Position numbers and translations under genes: made by a program
The notes under the pieces: generated by a model
The model's input: the letters and a program-made list of their open reading frames with translations, nothing else
Databases searched by the model: none
Told to the model about the DNA's origin: nothing
In this document: in pieces, positions 1 to 10,048 of the stretch
How positions within the stretch are numbered: position 1 is the stretch's first letter
Layout of the letters: each line of letters starts with the position of its first letter
Assembly (NCBI GenBank): GCA_028873965.1
Contig: JAPPMU010000020.1
Location: 64,097-128,096, forward strand
Length of the DNA: 64,000 nucleotides
Source: Chloroflexota bacterium
GTDB lineage: Bacteria > Chloroflexota > Dehalococcoidia > Lucifugimonadales > UBA3495
Direction: 5' to 3'

Positions 1-55
1 GCCGGAATGACGAATGAAGGTGGCCGGAATGACGAATGAAGGTGGCCGGAATGAC
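1..55. repeat. 22-bp tandem repeat, about 2.5 copies
   Basis: gccggaatgacgaatgaaggtg at 1-22 and 23-44, partial third copy at 45-55. Confidence 0.85.
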
Positions 56-72
56 AGAAATGTCAAGACGCC

Positions 73-1269
73 CTAATCATCGCCGGTTCCGGACAACGTG
101 GGCAGTTGGCGGAGGTCGCCGATGAGGTCGGTGAGTACGGCCAGCAGGCGGTCGACCTCGGCGTCGGTGTTGTGCTTGCCAAGGGTCACGCGGAGGGACC
201 CACGGGCAGTGTCCGCGGTCTGGCCCAGGGCCAGCAGCACGTGGGAAGGCTCCAGCGACCCGCTGCTGCAGGCGCTGCCGCTGCTGGCGGCGATTCCCTG
301 GAGATCCAACCCCAGCAGGATGGACTCGCCCTCCACGCCATCGAAGGAAAAGTTGACGTTGTTAGGCAGACGGTCGGTGGGATGGCCGTTGAGAATAGCA
401 TCGGGGATGCGACGCCGGACCTCGGCGATGATGCGGTCGCGCAGGGCGGCGCATTGGGCTCCGACCTCTTCCCGCTGGTTGTCGGCCAGTTCCAGGGCCA
501 CCGAAAGACCGATGATGCCGGCCACGTTTTCGGTGCCGGATCGCCGTTCGCGTTCCTGCCCGCCGCCGGTGATCAAGGGCAGATACGGAACACCCCGGCG
601 CAAGAAGAGCACGCCCACGCCCTTGGGGCCGTAGAACTTGTGGCCGGACAGGCTCATCATGTCCACGCCGAGGCGACGAACGTCGAGGTCCAGGAAGCCG
701 GCGGCCTGCACCGCGTCGGTGTGCATGACGATGGTGCGGCTGAGAGCCTGGGCCCGGTCCTTGACCGCCGCGGAAATCTCCGGGATGGGATTGATGGTGC
801 CGATCTCGTTGTTGGCATACATTATGGAAACGAGAGCGGTTTCCGGGGTGACGGCGTTGGCGACCTGCTGAGGGTCAACGCGGCCGTAGTCGTCAACGGG
901 CAGGTAGGTAACCTCCCAGCCGCGGTTTTCCAGCATCTGGCAGGCGTGGAGAACGGCGTGGTGCTCGGCGGCAGCGGTGATTACATGGCGTCCAGTTTCC
1001 TCCAAGGCGTAGGCGGCGCCCCGGATAGCGGCGTTGTCGGATTCAGTGCCGCCGCTGGTAAAGACGACCTCGCGGTTCCGACAGTTGAGCACGCGAGCGA
1101 CACGCTCACGGGCGGCGTCAAGGGCGTAACGAGCCTCCTGCCCCACGGTGTGGACACTGGAGGCGTTGCCGTAGAGCCGGGTGAAATAGGGCAGCATCGC
1201 CTCCAGGACACGTTCGTCCATGGGCGTGGTGCCGGCGTGATCGAAGTAGATGTGGTTCTGGGTCGTCAT
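73..1269 (-). CDS. Cysteine desulfurase (NifS/IscS family)
   Basis: PLP-lysine motif [18 protein letters not shown]-term [30 protein letters not shown]. Confidence 0.93.
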   Translation of the reverse strand: MTTQNHIYFDHAGTTPMDERVLEAMLPYFTRLYGNASSVHTVGQEARYALDAARERVARVLNCRNREVVFTSGGTESDNAAIRGAAYALEETGRHVITAAAEHHAVLHACQMLENRGWEVTYLPVDDYGRVDPQQVANAVTPETALVSIMYANNEIGTINPIPEISAAVKDRAQALSRTIVMHTDAVQAAGFLDLDVRRLGVDMMSLSGHKFYGPKGVGVLFLRRGVPYLPLITGGGQERERRSGTENVAGIIGLSVALELADNQREEVGAQCAALRDRIIAEVRRRIPDAILNGHPTDRLPNNVNFSFDGVEGESILLGLDLQGIAASSGSACSSGSLEPSHVLLALGQTADTARGSLRVTLGKHNTDAEVDRLLAVLTDLIGDLRQLPTLSGTGDD

Positions 1270-1292
1270 GAGTCAGGGGAACCTGTCCGACA

Positions 1293-1301
1293 ATTTTAGC
1301 A
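1293..1301 (-). promoter_or_regulatory. Putative extended -10 (TGCTAAAAT)
   Basis: minus-strand TGCTAAAAT about 24 nt upstream of the desulfurase start; same pattern upstream of other genes. Confidence 0.4.
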
Positions 1302-1355
1302 CGACGGCCGGCCTGATCAGGTGAGCTATCGAGGCGGTAAATCGGCTCGCCGGCA

Positions 1356-3224
1356 TCATGGCATCCACTTTTGCCATAGCAGCGCGGCGAAGGCGGCGGT
1401 CACCAGCAGGCCGATTACTACGGAGGTAGTCTGTTCGAAACGGCGGTTCACGGCATCACGGAAAGCCACGCCGTAGCCTTCGTAGAGGATCACGCCGGCG
1501 CCGGCGTAGTCGGTTCCGGCATGGTATTGATACAGCCGCTTTTCCAGGATCTCTCCGGCCCGGTCGCGGTGCAAATCCCAGACATTCACAATCAGGAAGA
1601 AGATGACCGCGGAGAACAGCACCACCAGCATTTCCACCAGGAAGCCAATCCAGCCGGTGACTCCAGGACGGGAGGCCAGCCCGATGAACACGGTGATCCC
1701 GCCGAAGATGATCAAGGCGAACAGTTCCCCGAACTCGATGCCCTGCTGTCGAGAATGGGCAATTACGTTGAGCTGCGTTTCCGCCTCCGCAAGGTCCGAC
1801 CGGTCTTCGGGAGAAGGATCGGCCGCCACCGCGTCGGCCAGACAGCCCCTGATCTTCTGGTAAGCGTCCTGGAGCGCCTCCGGGGTCACCGCGTAGTCGA
1901 TGGCGAGAATGTGATCGCGCACAGATTGGTCAACCACGTTCCGGCGCGCCAGCAGGTCAAGATTCTGGAACAGGGAGTACAGGCGGTTGTCTTCGTCCTG
2001 GGTCTGGGTGGACAACCGGGCCACCCGGAAGGAACGGAGCAGGGTGAAGACCGTGGCCGACAATCCCAATGCGCCGAAATAGGTTTCTCCAGGCCATTGC
2101 CACTCGCCGAAGGGCAGGTACTGCAACACGTCGTCCCGCAGATAGACGAACGCGCCGCAGGCCCACAACCCCAGCAACAACGCCTTGAAGCCGAAGCGGA
2201 TTTCGGCCTCGGAGTTGATGAGCAGGTTGACGGTGATGATGCCCACCACGCCGATGATCAGATAATCGAGACGTTCCGGCGCGACCTGGAAAAAGAGGAA
2301 AAGCCAGACCAGGCTGAACACCGGGGTGGTGTTGGCCAGGGCGTTGATGCCCAGGTTGTCGGTGATCAGATTGGCTTTGCGCCAGGCCACGTTGGCGATT
2401 CCATTGATGGCCGCGCCCAGGCCGACGGCAGTGAGCAGGGTGCGCGAATCCATCGCTTCGCCAGTATTCATGCCCGCGTAGCTGTTCAGAACGGCGGCCA
2501 CGGCGTTGGCGATGAAAAAAGCAACGAGCACCCCGAACATCTCCAGGGAGTGGTCGCCGATACCTTGCCGGGCTTGCGGGGGAAGTGCACGGACGACATC
2601 GGTTCCCCACCGGAAGCTGAAGGCGGTGAACGAAGTAGCGACGGCCCCGGCCACAGCCAGGATTACGCCAACGACCAGAGCGGAAAGGCCACCGGTTTGG
2701 ATGTTGGCGAATCCGCCGGCCTGTCCAACCACCACGAAAGCGAAACCGGCCAGACTCAGAACGAGCAGTAGCAGCATTTCCGGGGCCGGTTCCCGGTATC
2801 GGGTCCCGCCCGGGAAGAGCCGCGTCATCAGCAGGATGAGCAGTATCGGCCAGGTTTCAAAGAGGATGGCGGCAACCGAGACGTCGATGAGACGGGTGGC
2901 CCAGGCGAACAGGGCAAAGTTGAAGGTGGCGACAACCGACAGCGCCAGTTTCACGTCCACGGCCCGCCGCGCAATCACCACAAGGCAGGCCGGATTGAAG
3001 ACCAGGCGACGATACAGGATGGCAATGAAGACAAGGCACCCCAAGGCAACCCCGGCGTTCATGCCGGCGTTAAACAGAAAGGGCGTCTGGCCACCGCCGC
3101 CCCGCTCGATGACCAGGGGCAGGGAAGAGAACAGGGTGACCGCCAGCAGCATATAACCAATGGCCAGGCGGTTTCCGGCCAGGTTGGGGACGTTGGGGAG
3201 GTTGGGTATGCGTACTACGGCCAC
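1356..3224 (-). CDS. Multi-TM EamA/DMT-like membrane protein with C-terminal extension
   Basis: many hydrophobic segments; paralog of the adjacent ORF (FGFKALLLGLWACGAFVYLRDD, VHSRQQG-like, NVWDLHRDRA). Confidence 0.7.
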   Translation of the reverse strand: MAVVRIPNLPNVPNLAGNRLAIGYMLLAVTLFSSLPLVIERGGGGQTPFLFNAGMNAGVALGCLVFIAILYRRLVFNPACLVVIARRAVDVKLALSVVATFNFALFAWATRLIDVSVAAILFETWPILLILLMTRLFPGGTRYREPAPEMLLLLVLSLAGFAFVVVGQAGGFANIQTGGLSALVVGVILAVAGAVATSFTAFSFRWGTDVVRALPPQARQGIGDHSLEMFGVLVAFFIANAVAAVLNSYAGMNTGEAMDSRTLLTAVGLGAAINGIANVAWRKANLITDNLGINALANTTPVFSLVWLFLFFQVAPERLDYLIIGVVGIITVNLLINSEAEIRFGFKALLLGLWACGAFVYLRDDVLQYLPFGEWQWPGETYFGALGLSATVFTLLRSFRVARLSTQTQDEDNRLYSLFQNLDLLARRNVVDQSVRDHILAIDYAVTPEALQDAYQKIRGCLADAVAADPSPEDRSDLAEAETQLNVIAHSRQQGIEFGELFALIIFGGITVFIGLASRPGVTGWIGFLVEMLVVLFSAVIFFLIVNVWDLHRDRAGEILEKRLYQYHAGTDYAGAGVILYEGYGVAFRDAVNRRFEQTTSVVIGLLVTAAFAALLWQKWMP

Positions 3225-3230
3225 GGCCGC

Positions 3231-3239
3231 ATTATAGCA
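3231..3239 (-). promoter_or_regulatory. Putative extended -10 (TGCTATAAT)
   Basis: perfect TGnTATAAT on minus strand, 7 nt upstream of start 3224. Confidence 0.5.
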
Positions 3240-3418
3240 ACCGCTGAAACGCGCTCACGCCGACCCGCTTTGCGGCAGGGAAACGTCACAATGCGGATTT
3301 TTGAGATGTCGGGATCGTCAGGGTTGGGACCGTTGGTGATGGAAATGCTCAGGTCCTGCCTAATCACAAATTCCGGTGAAACCAGCCACTGACAAATAGC
3401 CCCGAATAAGCCGGGGTC

Positions 3419-5224
3419 TCAGCCAACCCATTTGTACCAGAGGAGACCGGCGTAGGTGGCAGCGATTCCCAAGCCGATGACGGTGGACACTGCCCGTTCA
3501 AAGCGGCGGTTCCTGGGGTCGCGGAAGATGACGCCATAGCCGTCATCGCCGGATTGACCGGCGAGCACCAGGTCGGCGCGGTCACGGTGCAGGTCCCACA
3601 CGTTGACGATCAAGAAGACGATGACCGCGGGAAACAGGACGGCGAAAATCTCGTAGATGAACGCCGTCCATCCGGAGACCTCCGGGCGAGACACCAAAGA
3701 CAGGAGCACGGTGGCGCCACCGAAGATTATGAGCGAAAAGAGTTCACCGAAATCCACGCCCTGCTGGCGGGAGTGCACCACCATGTTGAGTTGGGCTTCG
3801 GCGCTGGCGAGGAGCTTTTGGTCGGCGACCGGGCGGTTGACGGCGGCGGCCCGGACGAAGCAGAGCTTGGCCTGGGTGTAAGCGATTTGCAGTTCTTCCG
3901 GATTGCGGGCGCTGTCGATTCCGCGGACGTGTTCGCTGGTCACCGGGGCGATCAGGTTGCGTCTGGCCAGCAGTTCCACGGCTCGGTGCAGGGCGAAGAT
4001 GCGGTTGTCCTCATCCTGCGTCCGTGGCGCCAGGCGGGCGACCCGAAAGGTCAGCAGCAGGATAAAGACGGTGGCCGACAGGCCCACAGAGCCCAGATAG
4101 GTTTCCCGAGGCCATAGCCAACCGCCGAAAGGCAGAAGCGCCAATAGTTCATCGCGCAAATAGACGAAGGTGCCGCAGGACCAGAGGGCGAGGATGAGGG
4201 CTTTGAAACCGAAACGGACTTCGGCCTCAAAGTTGATGAGGAGGTTGGCTGATATAAGGGCAACGGCTCCAATAGTTAAAAGGTCAATAGAGACATCACC
4301 GACGCGACCAAATGCTACAAGCCAAGCTAAGCCTGCGACCGGCGTCGAATATGCTATGGCATTGACGCCCAAATTATCGGTGATTGAGTTCGCTTTTCTG
4401 AACAAAATGTCAGAAATACCGCTTACTAGTATTCCTGCAATTAATGCGGGAATGACCATTTGCCGAGACAACGATTCGCCGGTAGCAAATCCAATAGCAA
4501 AACTTGGGAATAAACAAAACAGCTGGCTAACTACTTGCCCCAGCAAGATTCCAAACAGATCTACGGAATCATAGTTGTCACTTTTGCCCGAGTAATAGAG
4601 CCGTCCGCTTAGTTTGGCACCCCATCTAAAGATGACCGCGTTATGGGCACCGCCAATGACAGCAGCGAATACAACCAATCCTACACCGAGAACTAGTTCG
4701 AGTCTCTGAGTGGATCCCAAGTTGTCAAATTTCTCCACCTGACTAGCGATGACAAATACGTATCCTAGAAAGCATAGCACCAGCAAGAGTGCAGTGCCAG
4801 TAGTGATTCGGCGATAACGACTTTCGCCACGGAATAACCAAGACATTACGAATACCATGAGTATAGGCCAAGTTTCGTACAAAATAGCGGCCGCTGAGAT
4901 GTCTATGAACCGTGTTGATAGGGCATACCATACGAATTCAAATTTCCCGAAGGCTGCAAAAAACATCATCCAGCCGAATGATTGAATGACGATGTTTCGG
5001 AAGTTGTGACGATCAAATATCAGAGACCGAAAACGCACCAGCAAATAAGCCAAGCCCCCCAGAACGCCGCCAAACCTCCAAACAGCGTTCATTAGGAATG
5101 GATTTTCGCTTCCGCCCCCAACGTCAATCATCAAGGGCACCAGCGAAAAAATCGCCACAAATAACAGCATATACCCAACCGCTTGGGTATTGTGAAATTC
5201 GTGTTTTCTTGCTTCAGTAGCCAT
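3419..5224 (-). CDS. Multi-TM EamA/DMT-like membrane protein, tandem paralog
   Basis: shares GYMLL, FETWPIL/YETWPIL, ITDNLG, VYLRD, TQDEDNR, HSRQQG, NVWDLHRDRA with upstream ORF. Confidence 0.7.
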   Translation of the reverse strand: MATEARKHEFHNTQAVGYMLLFVAIFSLVPLMIDVGGGSENPFLMNAVWRFGGVLGGLAYLLVRFRSLIFDRHNFRNIVIQSFGWMMFFAAFGKFEFVWYALSTRFIDISAAAILYETWPILMVFVMSWLFRGESRYRRITTGTALLLVLCFLGYVFVIASQVEKFDNLGSTQRLELVLGVGLVVFAAVIGGAHNAVIFRWGAKLSGRLYYSGKSDNYDSVDLFGILLGQVVSQLFCLFPSFAIGFATGESLSRQMVIPALIAGILVSGISDILFRKANSITDNLGVNAIAYSTPVAGLAWLVAFGRVGDVSIDLLTIGAVALISANLLINFEAEVRFGFKALILALWSCGTFVYLRDELLALLPFGGWLWPRETYLGSVGLSATVFILLLTFRVARLAPRTQDEDNRIFALHRAVELLARRNLIAPVTSEHVRGIDSARNPEELQIAYTQAKLCFVRAAAVNRPVADQKLLASAEAQLNMVVHSRQQGVDFGELFSLIIFGGATVLLSLVSRPEVSGWTAFIYEIFAVLFPAVIVFLIVNVWDLHRDRADLVLAGQSGDDGYGVIFRDPRNRRFERAVSTVIGLGIAATYAGLLWYKWVG

Positions 5225-5431
5225 GATCGAGGGTTAAAACGCAGAGGATATGGGTACCCGCTTCCACATCCTCGGACTCGGCAGCTATATTTGGCGGCAA
5301 GTTTGTGCTTGCATGGAAGCAGTGAGGCATACTCTTTGGAAATCAACGTGCGGGGATCCACTGCTCCGGGTTTGAAAATGTTGATGCTCCTGCCATGGCA
5401 CTGATTTATGCCCGGCTGGTCAGTACTAGAT

Positions 5432-5899
5432 TCACCTACCTTCGCGCACTGCACGGGCCCGCTCGATCAGCCGCCTAGTACTCGCTACCATGCGCTGCCG
5501 ATAGCCGGTCCGGATCTCGTGCACCTCTATCTCCTCGTACTTCCCGTTCACCAGCCGGTAGCCTCGCAGGGTGAACCCGTAGAAACGCGCCTCACTGTCG
5601 AACAGCCAGTATTCCCCTACTCCCAAAACCTCATAGTAATCCTTCTTCGGTCCCAGGTCAGCGCTGGCGGTGTACTGCGAGGCAACCTCCAGGATGAAGT
5701 CCGGCGGCTTGCCCTGTTCGGAATTGACGTAGCGGTCGCTGGTGACCAGAGTGGTGTCGGGATTGACCAGGTATTGCGACAGATGGTGGGTCTGGCCCGG
5801 TTCATGCAGGCGCTCAGTGGAGGTGATGTCGTCGGGGTGGCGCCGCGGGATGTCAGGTAGGGATACCGCCGGCGGATTGGCGGGTTGTGCGGTGGTCAT
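5432..5899 (-). CDS. Uma2/DUF820-like putative nuclease
   Basis: PDFILEVASQYTASADLGPKKDYYEVLGVGEYWLFD matches Uma2-like core. Confidence 0.75.
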   Translation of the reverse strand: MTTAQPANPPAVSLPDIPRRHPDDITSTERLHEPGQTHHLSQYLVNPDTTLVTSDRYVNSEQGKPPDFILEVASQYTASADLGPKKDYYEVLGVGEYWLFDSEARFYGFTLRGYRLVNGKYEEIEVHEIRTGYRQRMVASTRRLIERARAVREGR

Positions 5900-6052
5900 G
5901 CTGAACCTCGACGGGCCGGGGCAAGCGTACTGTACTGGGGCCGATCATACCATTCTTGAAGCACTGCGGTCTGACGGCGACGGGCATTGCCGCAGATGAG
6001 GCCGTCAATTATATTTAGCGAGACTCGGATTGGCGCGCGGGAGGACGGCAAG

Positions 6053-6898
6053 ATGGCTTTTGCAGAGATCAACGGATATCGGATGCACTACCAGGTGTTC
6101 GGCGGCGACAACGCGCCGGTCTTGGTCCTGATACACGGGGGCCTGGGAGGCGGAGACGGGAGCAAAGACACGATCAGCCGACAGGCCGGCGCGCTGTCCG
6201 AAGGATATCGCTGCGTGTTCTACGACCGCCGCGCATGCGGCGAGTCCGAGACGACGGCGGATGGCTACGGCATGGGCAACTGCGCCCGCGACCTGCGGGG
6301 GTTGCTGGATCACGTCGGCGCCGAGAAGGCGCACATCCTGGGCTCGTCGGCGGGTGGTCCGATAGCGATGCGGTTTGCGCTGGACTATCCGGAGTTGACG
6401 GACACCCTGATCCTCATCAACACGATGAGTTACTCGGAGGAGGCGCAGCAGGAGATTCGTCGCCAGGAGTTGCGGCGGCTGAAGGAGCGGATCGCCGCGG
6501 TGGGAAGGTCCGCCGCAGTAGAGCAGGCGATCTCGGAGCGATTTCCGCAGTTGATGAGCGACGACCCGGAACGGTTCGCGCGCATTGCAGCGGAGAACGT
6601 GGCCCGGATCGACGGCATTGCGGCGACGCAGCAAGCCTACCTGGACATCGGGGATTCGCTGGAATCGCGACTGTCGGAACTGCAGATGCCCACGCTGGTG
6701 GTCCACGGCGACGCGGACAGCCGGATTCCGGTGGAGTGCGGCCGCAGCCTGGCATCGGGCATCGCCGGAGCCGAGTTGCACGAAATACCGGGCGCCGAAC
6801 ACGGCCTGATGACCAACGAGGCGGCCGGCGAGACGCAACGGATCATCCTGGACTTTCTGGCCCGGCAATCAGTGGTGCAATCGCAGGCGGCCGACTGA
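6053..6898 (+). CDS. Alpha/beta hydrolase (proline iminopeptidase-like)
   Basis: LVLIHGGLGGG, ILGSSAGGPIAM, VVHGDADSRIP, GAEHGLM; start set at MAFAEING inside longer ORF. Confidence 0.85.
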   Translation: MAFAEINGYRMHYQVFGGDNAPVLVLIHGGLGGGDGSKDTISRQAGALSEGYRCVFYDRRACGESETTADGYGMGNCARDLRGLLDHVGAEKAHILGSSAGGPIAMRFALDYPELTDTLILINTMSYSEEAQQEIRRQELRRLKERIAAVGRSAAVEQAISERFPQLMSDDPERFARIAAENVARIDGIAATQQAYLDIGDSLESRLSELQMPTLVVHGDADSRIPVECGRSLASGIAGAELHEIPGAEHGLMTNEAAGETQRIILDFLARQSVVQSQAAD

Positions 6899-6903
6899 AT
6901 CCC

Positions 6904-7167
6904 ATGAATGAGTACGAGTGGGATGAACGCAAGCGGCAGGAGAACTGGGAGAAGCACCGCATTGACTTCACGGCGATCTACGAATTTGAGTGGGACACAG
7001 TAGTGGAGCGGTCGAATACTGCTCACGGGGAATTGCGCTGGGTAACCACTGGTTACATCGGAACCCGGCTGCACACCGTCATCTATACTGAACGTGGCAA
7101 CCGCAGGCGTATCATCAGCTTGCGGATAGCCAGCAACCGAGAACGGAGGGAGTATGCCGAAGCTTAA
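6904..7167 (+). CDS. brnT: BrnT family toxin
   Basis: EYEWDERKRQENWEKHRIDFTAIYEFEWD...TGYIGTRLHTVIYTERGNRRRIISLRIASNRERREY. Confidence 0.85.
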   Translation: MNEYEWDERKRQENWEKHRIDFTAIYEFEWDTVVERSNTAHGELRWVTTGYIGTRLHTVIYTERGNRRRIISLRIASNRERREYAEA

Positions 7168-7792
7168 GCCGGGGGATGTTCCTCTGACGGATGAAGAGGA
7201 GGCTGCCGTTCAGGCCGGAATCGCTGCGGACCCGGACAACCCGGAGCTGGACGAGGAGTTCTGGGCTGACGCCAAGCCAGCCCATGAAATCTACCGGGAC
7301 GGCTTTGACAAGCCGCCGTACATCCCGAAAGAATGGCGGGAACGGCTAGCCCGGGAGTACCGAGAATACTGGAGGAGCAAGGGAATGCAGACCGTTGGAA
7401 TTGACCATATCGCCATGCCGACCGCCGACGCCGAAGGGCTGATGGCGTTCTACAAGAAGCTCGGCTTTGACATCAACGATGAAGAGGAATGGCGGGCCGG
7501 CACGGCCAACATCTTTTCGATCCAGATCGGGGACTCGAAAATCAACGTGCACCCGGAGGGGTATCTGGCCGATTATCGAGGGCCGACGGCCGTACCGGGT
7601 TGCACGGACATCTGCTTTGTATGGGACGGCACGGTGGAAGAGTGTCAGCAGATGCTGGCCGATGCCGGGGTTGAAGTGATCCGGGGGCCGGGCCCGCGCA
7701 AGGGGGCAAAGCTGCGGGGAGTCCTGCCGGCGGTGAGCCTGTACGCGCGGGACCCGGACAACAACCTTCTGGAATGGATGATTTATCAATAA
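7154..7792 (+). CDS. BrnA-like N-terminus fused in frame to glyoxalase/VOC domain
   Basis: PLTDEEEAAVQAGIAADPDNPELDEEFWADAKPAHEI is BrnA-like; then GIDHIAMPTADAEGLMAFYKKLGFDIND...ARDPDNNLLEWMIYQ is VOC; internal ATG 7385 preceded by GGAGGAG. Confidence 0.75.
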   Translation: MPKLKPGDVPLTDEEEAAVQAGIAADPDNPELDEEFWADAKPAHEIYRDGFDKPPYIPKEWRERLAREYREYWRSKGMQTVGIDHIAMPTADAEGLMAFYKKLGFDINDEEEWRAGTANIFSIQIGDSKINVHPEGYLADYRGPTAVPGCTDICFVWDGTVEECQQMLADAGVEVIRGPGPRKGAKLRGVLPAVSLYARDPDNNLLEWMIYQ

Positions 7793-7801
7793 GGGCGACT
7801 T

Positions 7802-7878
7802 TGGATTCCGGCCCCGTATCAAGTACGGGTCCCCCCATGTCAGGCGCGGGGCAAGCTGTCCTTTCGCCGGAATGACGG
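7802..7878. repeat. Intergenic palindromic repeat (ttccgg...tttcgccggaatgacgg)
   Basis: arms of the recurrent ATTCCGGCTTTCGCCGGAATGAC family around an inner cccgtatcaagtacggg hairpin. Confidence 0.6.
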
Positions 7879-7899
7879 TATTGGCCGAGGAGGCAGATT

Positions 7900-9573
7900 A
7901 TGACGCGGATGCTGGGCAAGCACGCTCTGGCGCAGATGCTGGTGGCCGAGGGGGTCGAGTACATATTCGGCAACCCCGGCACCAGCGAGACGCCGTTCCT
8001 GGACGGCCTGCAGGATTTCCCGCAATTGCAGTACATACAGGCGCTGCAAGAGGGAACGGCGGTGGGGATGGCCGACGGCTATGCCCGGGCCACCGGCAAA
8101 CCAGCGTTCGCTAATATTCACATCGCCGGCGGGTTGGCGAACGGGATCAGCGGCTTGTACAACGCCTTTCGGGGCGGCACGCCGCTGGTGCTGACGGCGG
8201 GGAACTCGGACACCAGGATGATGATCAACGAGCCGGTGCTCTCGGGCGACCTGGTGGAGATGACCAAACAGTACACCAAGTGGAGCATCGAGATCCGGCA
8301 CGCGTCGGATATACCAGTGGCGATCCGGCGAGCGTTCAAGGAAGCCAAGACGCCGCCGACGGGGCCCGTGTTCGTGTCCTTCCCGTGGGATACGCTGGAC
8401 GAAGAGGTCGATTTCGAGCCGGTGGCATCGTCGGACGGGTATTTCCGGATCCGGCCCGACGCAGCGGCGGTTGACCGGGCGACAGAGCTGTTGGCCGGCG
8501 CCGAGAACCCGATGATCGTGGTCGGGGATCGGGTGGCGCAGTCGAACGCGGTGGAACAGGTTGTCAAGGTCGCCGAGCAGACTGGGGCGCGGGTTGTGGC
8601 CACGTCGTACTCGGAGGTGAACTTCCCGACCGCGCACCCCCAATGGGGCGGGATGCTGAACACCAACAGCCCGGCGACGGCGCGCCAGTTCCAGAACGCC
8701 GACGTGGTGCTGGCGGTGGGCACGGACGTGTTCGCGTCGTTTCTGTACGTTGACGTGCCGTTTTTGAATCCCGACACCAAGCTGATCCACCTGGACAGCA
8801 ACTACTGGGAGATCGAGAAGAGCTACCCGACGGAAGTGGGAATAATGGCCGACCCGGCCGCGGGCATGGCCGACCTGGCGGTGTCGCTGGAGTCGAGCAT
8901 GACCGGCGGGCAGCGCGAGGCAGCGGCGACGCGGGCGGCCACCCTGGCGGCGGCGCGGGAGCGGGACGCCGAACGTTACCAGGAGCGGATCGCGGCCACG
9001 TGGAACAACTCCCCGATGCCGGTGGAGCGGATGATGCACGAACTGGCCGACGCCGTCCCTCCGAACACCATCATCGCCGACGAAGCAGTGACGTCGCGGC
9101 CGGCGGTGAACCGGGCTTTCGACTTTGAGAAGCCTGGCGACATCTACGGCATCCGAGGCGGCGCGCTGGGCTGGGCGATGCCGGGCGCGCTAGGGGTCAA
9201 GCTGGCCCATCCGGACCGGCCGGTGCTGGCGGTGGTAGGCGACGGCGCGTCGATGTACACGGTGCAGGCGTTGTGGACGGCCAGCCGTTACAACATCCCG
9301 GTGGTGTACGCCATCTGCAACAACCAGGCTTACCGAATCCTCAAGGTGAACATGGAGGTTTACCTACGGGACATGCTGGACGACCGGGAGCGGGCCAGCG
9401 ACTACGTGGGCATGGACTTCGCGAACCGGCTGGACCTGGCGATGATGGCGCAGGCCATGGGCGTCCACGGAGAGCGGGTCGACGATCCGACGGAGATCGG
9501 GCCGGCGATCAAGCGGGCCTTCGAGAGCGGGAAGCCGGCTTTGCTGGATATTACGATCAGCGGAGCGCTGTAA
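7900..9573 (+). CDS. Thiamine-pyrophosphate enzyme (acetolactate synthase/benzoylformate decarboxylase-like)
   Basis: GVEYIFGNPGTSETPFLD, QEGTAVGMADGYARATGKP, VVGDGASMYTVQALWTASRYNIPVVYAICNN. Confidence 0.88.
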   Translation: MTRMLGKHALAQMLVAEGVEYIFGNPGTSETPFLDGLQDFPQLQYIQALQEGTAVGMADGYARATGKPAFANIHIAGGLANGISGLYNAFRGGTPLVLTAGNSDTRMMINEPVLSGDLVEMTKQYTKWSIEIRHASDIPVAIRRAFKEAKTPPTGPVFVSFPWDTLDEEVDFEPVASSDGYFRIRPDAAAVDRATELLAGAENPMIVVGDRVAQSNAVEQVVKVAEQTGARVVATSYSEVNFPTAHPQWGGMLNTNSPATARQFQNADVVLAVGTDVFASFLYVDVPFLNPDTKLIHLDSNYWEIEKSYPTEVGIMADPAAGMADLAVSLESSMTGGQREAAATRAATLAAARERDAERYQERIAATWNNSPMPVERMMHELADAVPPNTIIADEAVTSRPAVNRAFDFEKPGDIYGIRGGALGWAMPGALGVKLAHPDRPVLAVVGDGASMYTVQALWTASRYNIPVVYAICNNQAYRILKVNMEVYLRDMLDDRERASDYVGMDFANRLDLAMMAQAMGVHGERVDDPTEIGPAIKRAFESGKPALLDITISGAL

Positions 9574-9595
9574 GCGCCTCGATCGGTGAGCGACG

Positions 9596-10048
9596 TTACG
9601 GCAACGGATCTCCGCAGCGTACCCGCGTCACACGCACCGACTTATCACGGAACCGCACGGTTTCCCTGGTTATCCTTTCGTGCGTGGACACGCTGCCAGA
9701 AGCTATGACAGGTAGAAAGTCCACGTCCAAATCTTGGGGTATCAGGGTTTCGGCTGCTTGAGCTCCGGCTTGGAGTTGACTTCTGGCGTCGCTCAAATCG
9801 AATTTGCCGCGCTTTAACTCAATCGGTCTAACCAGATCCGGCGAGCTAGACGTTTCTGCCAACAGCAAGTAATCGCAGCGACGAGCATCCAGAGCCAACG
9901 GAGACCCACGCTTGTCGAAATCGACTATCAAGCGTGGGTTGGGTGCATTTCCTAATGCGATGCTACAGCCTTCTTTACGTAGCCTGGTCGTCAAGCAGGA
10001 CTCAGGAATTTTGTTGCGAACGGCGGCCAACAATCCCGCCATGATCAT
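9596..10048 (-). CDS. Hypothetical, PD-(D/E)XK nuclease-like
   Basis: D-(x)n-ELK-Q pattern: RRCDYLLLAE...PIELKRGKFDLSDARSQLQAGAQ; ATGA overlap with the ATPase gene. Confidence 0.5.
   Translation of the reverse strand: MIMAGLLAAVRNKIPESCLTTRLRKEGCSIALGNAPNPRLIVDFDKRGSPLALDARRCDYLLLAETSSSPDLVRPIELKRGKFDLSDARSQLQAGAQAAETLIPQDLDVDFLPVIASGSVSTHERITRETVRFRDKSVRVTRVRCGDPLP

Noticed and set aside
1-55. CRISPR-like array at window start
   Set aside because: Head-to-tail 22-bp tandem repeat without spacers; related to the intergenic ccggaatgac repeats
106-1299. 397-aa plus-strand ORF opposite cysteine desulfurase
   Set aside because: Shadow ORF of a GC-rich gene; no recognisable family, Gly/His/Val-rich composition
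7840-9039. 399-aa minus ORF opposite the TPP enzyme
   Set aside because: Arg/His/Pro-rich antisense artefact; the plus-strand gene has clear motifs
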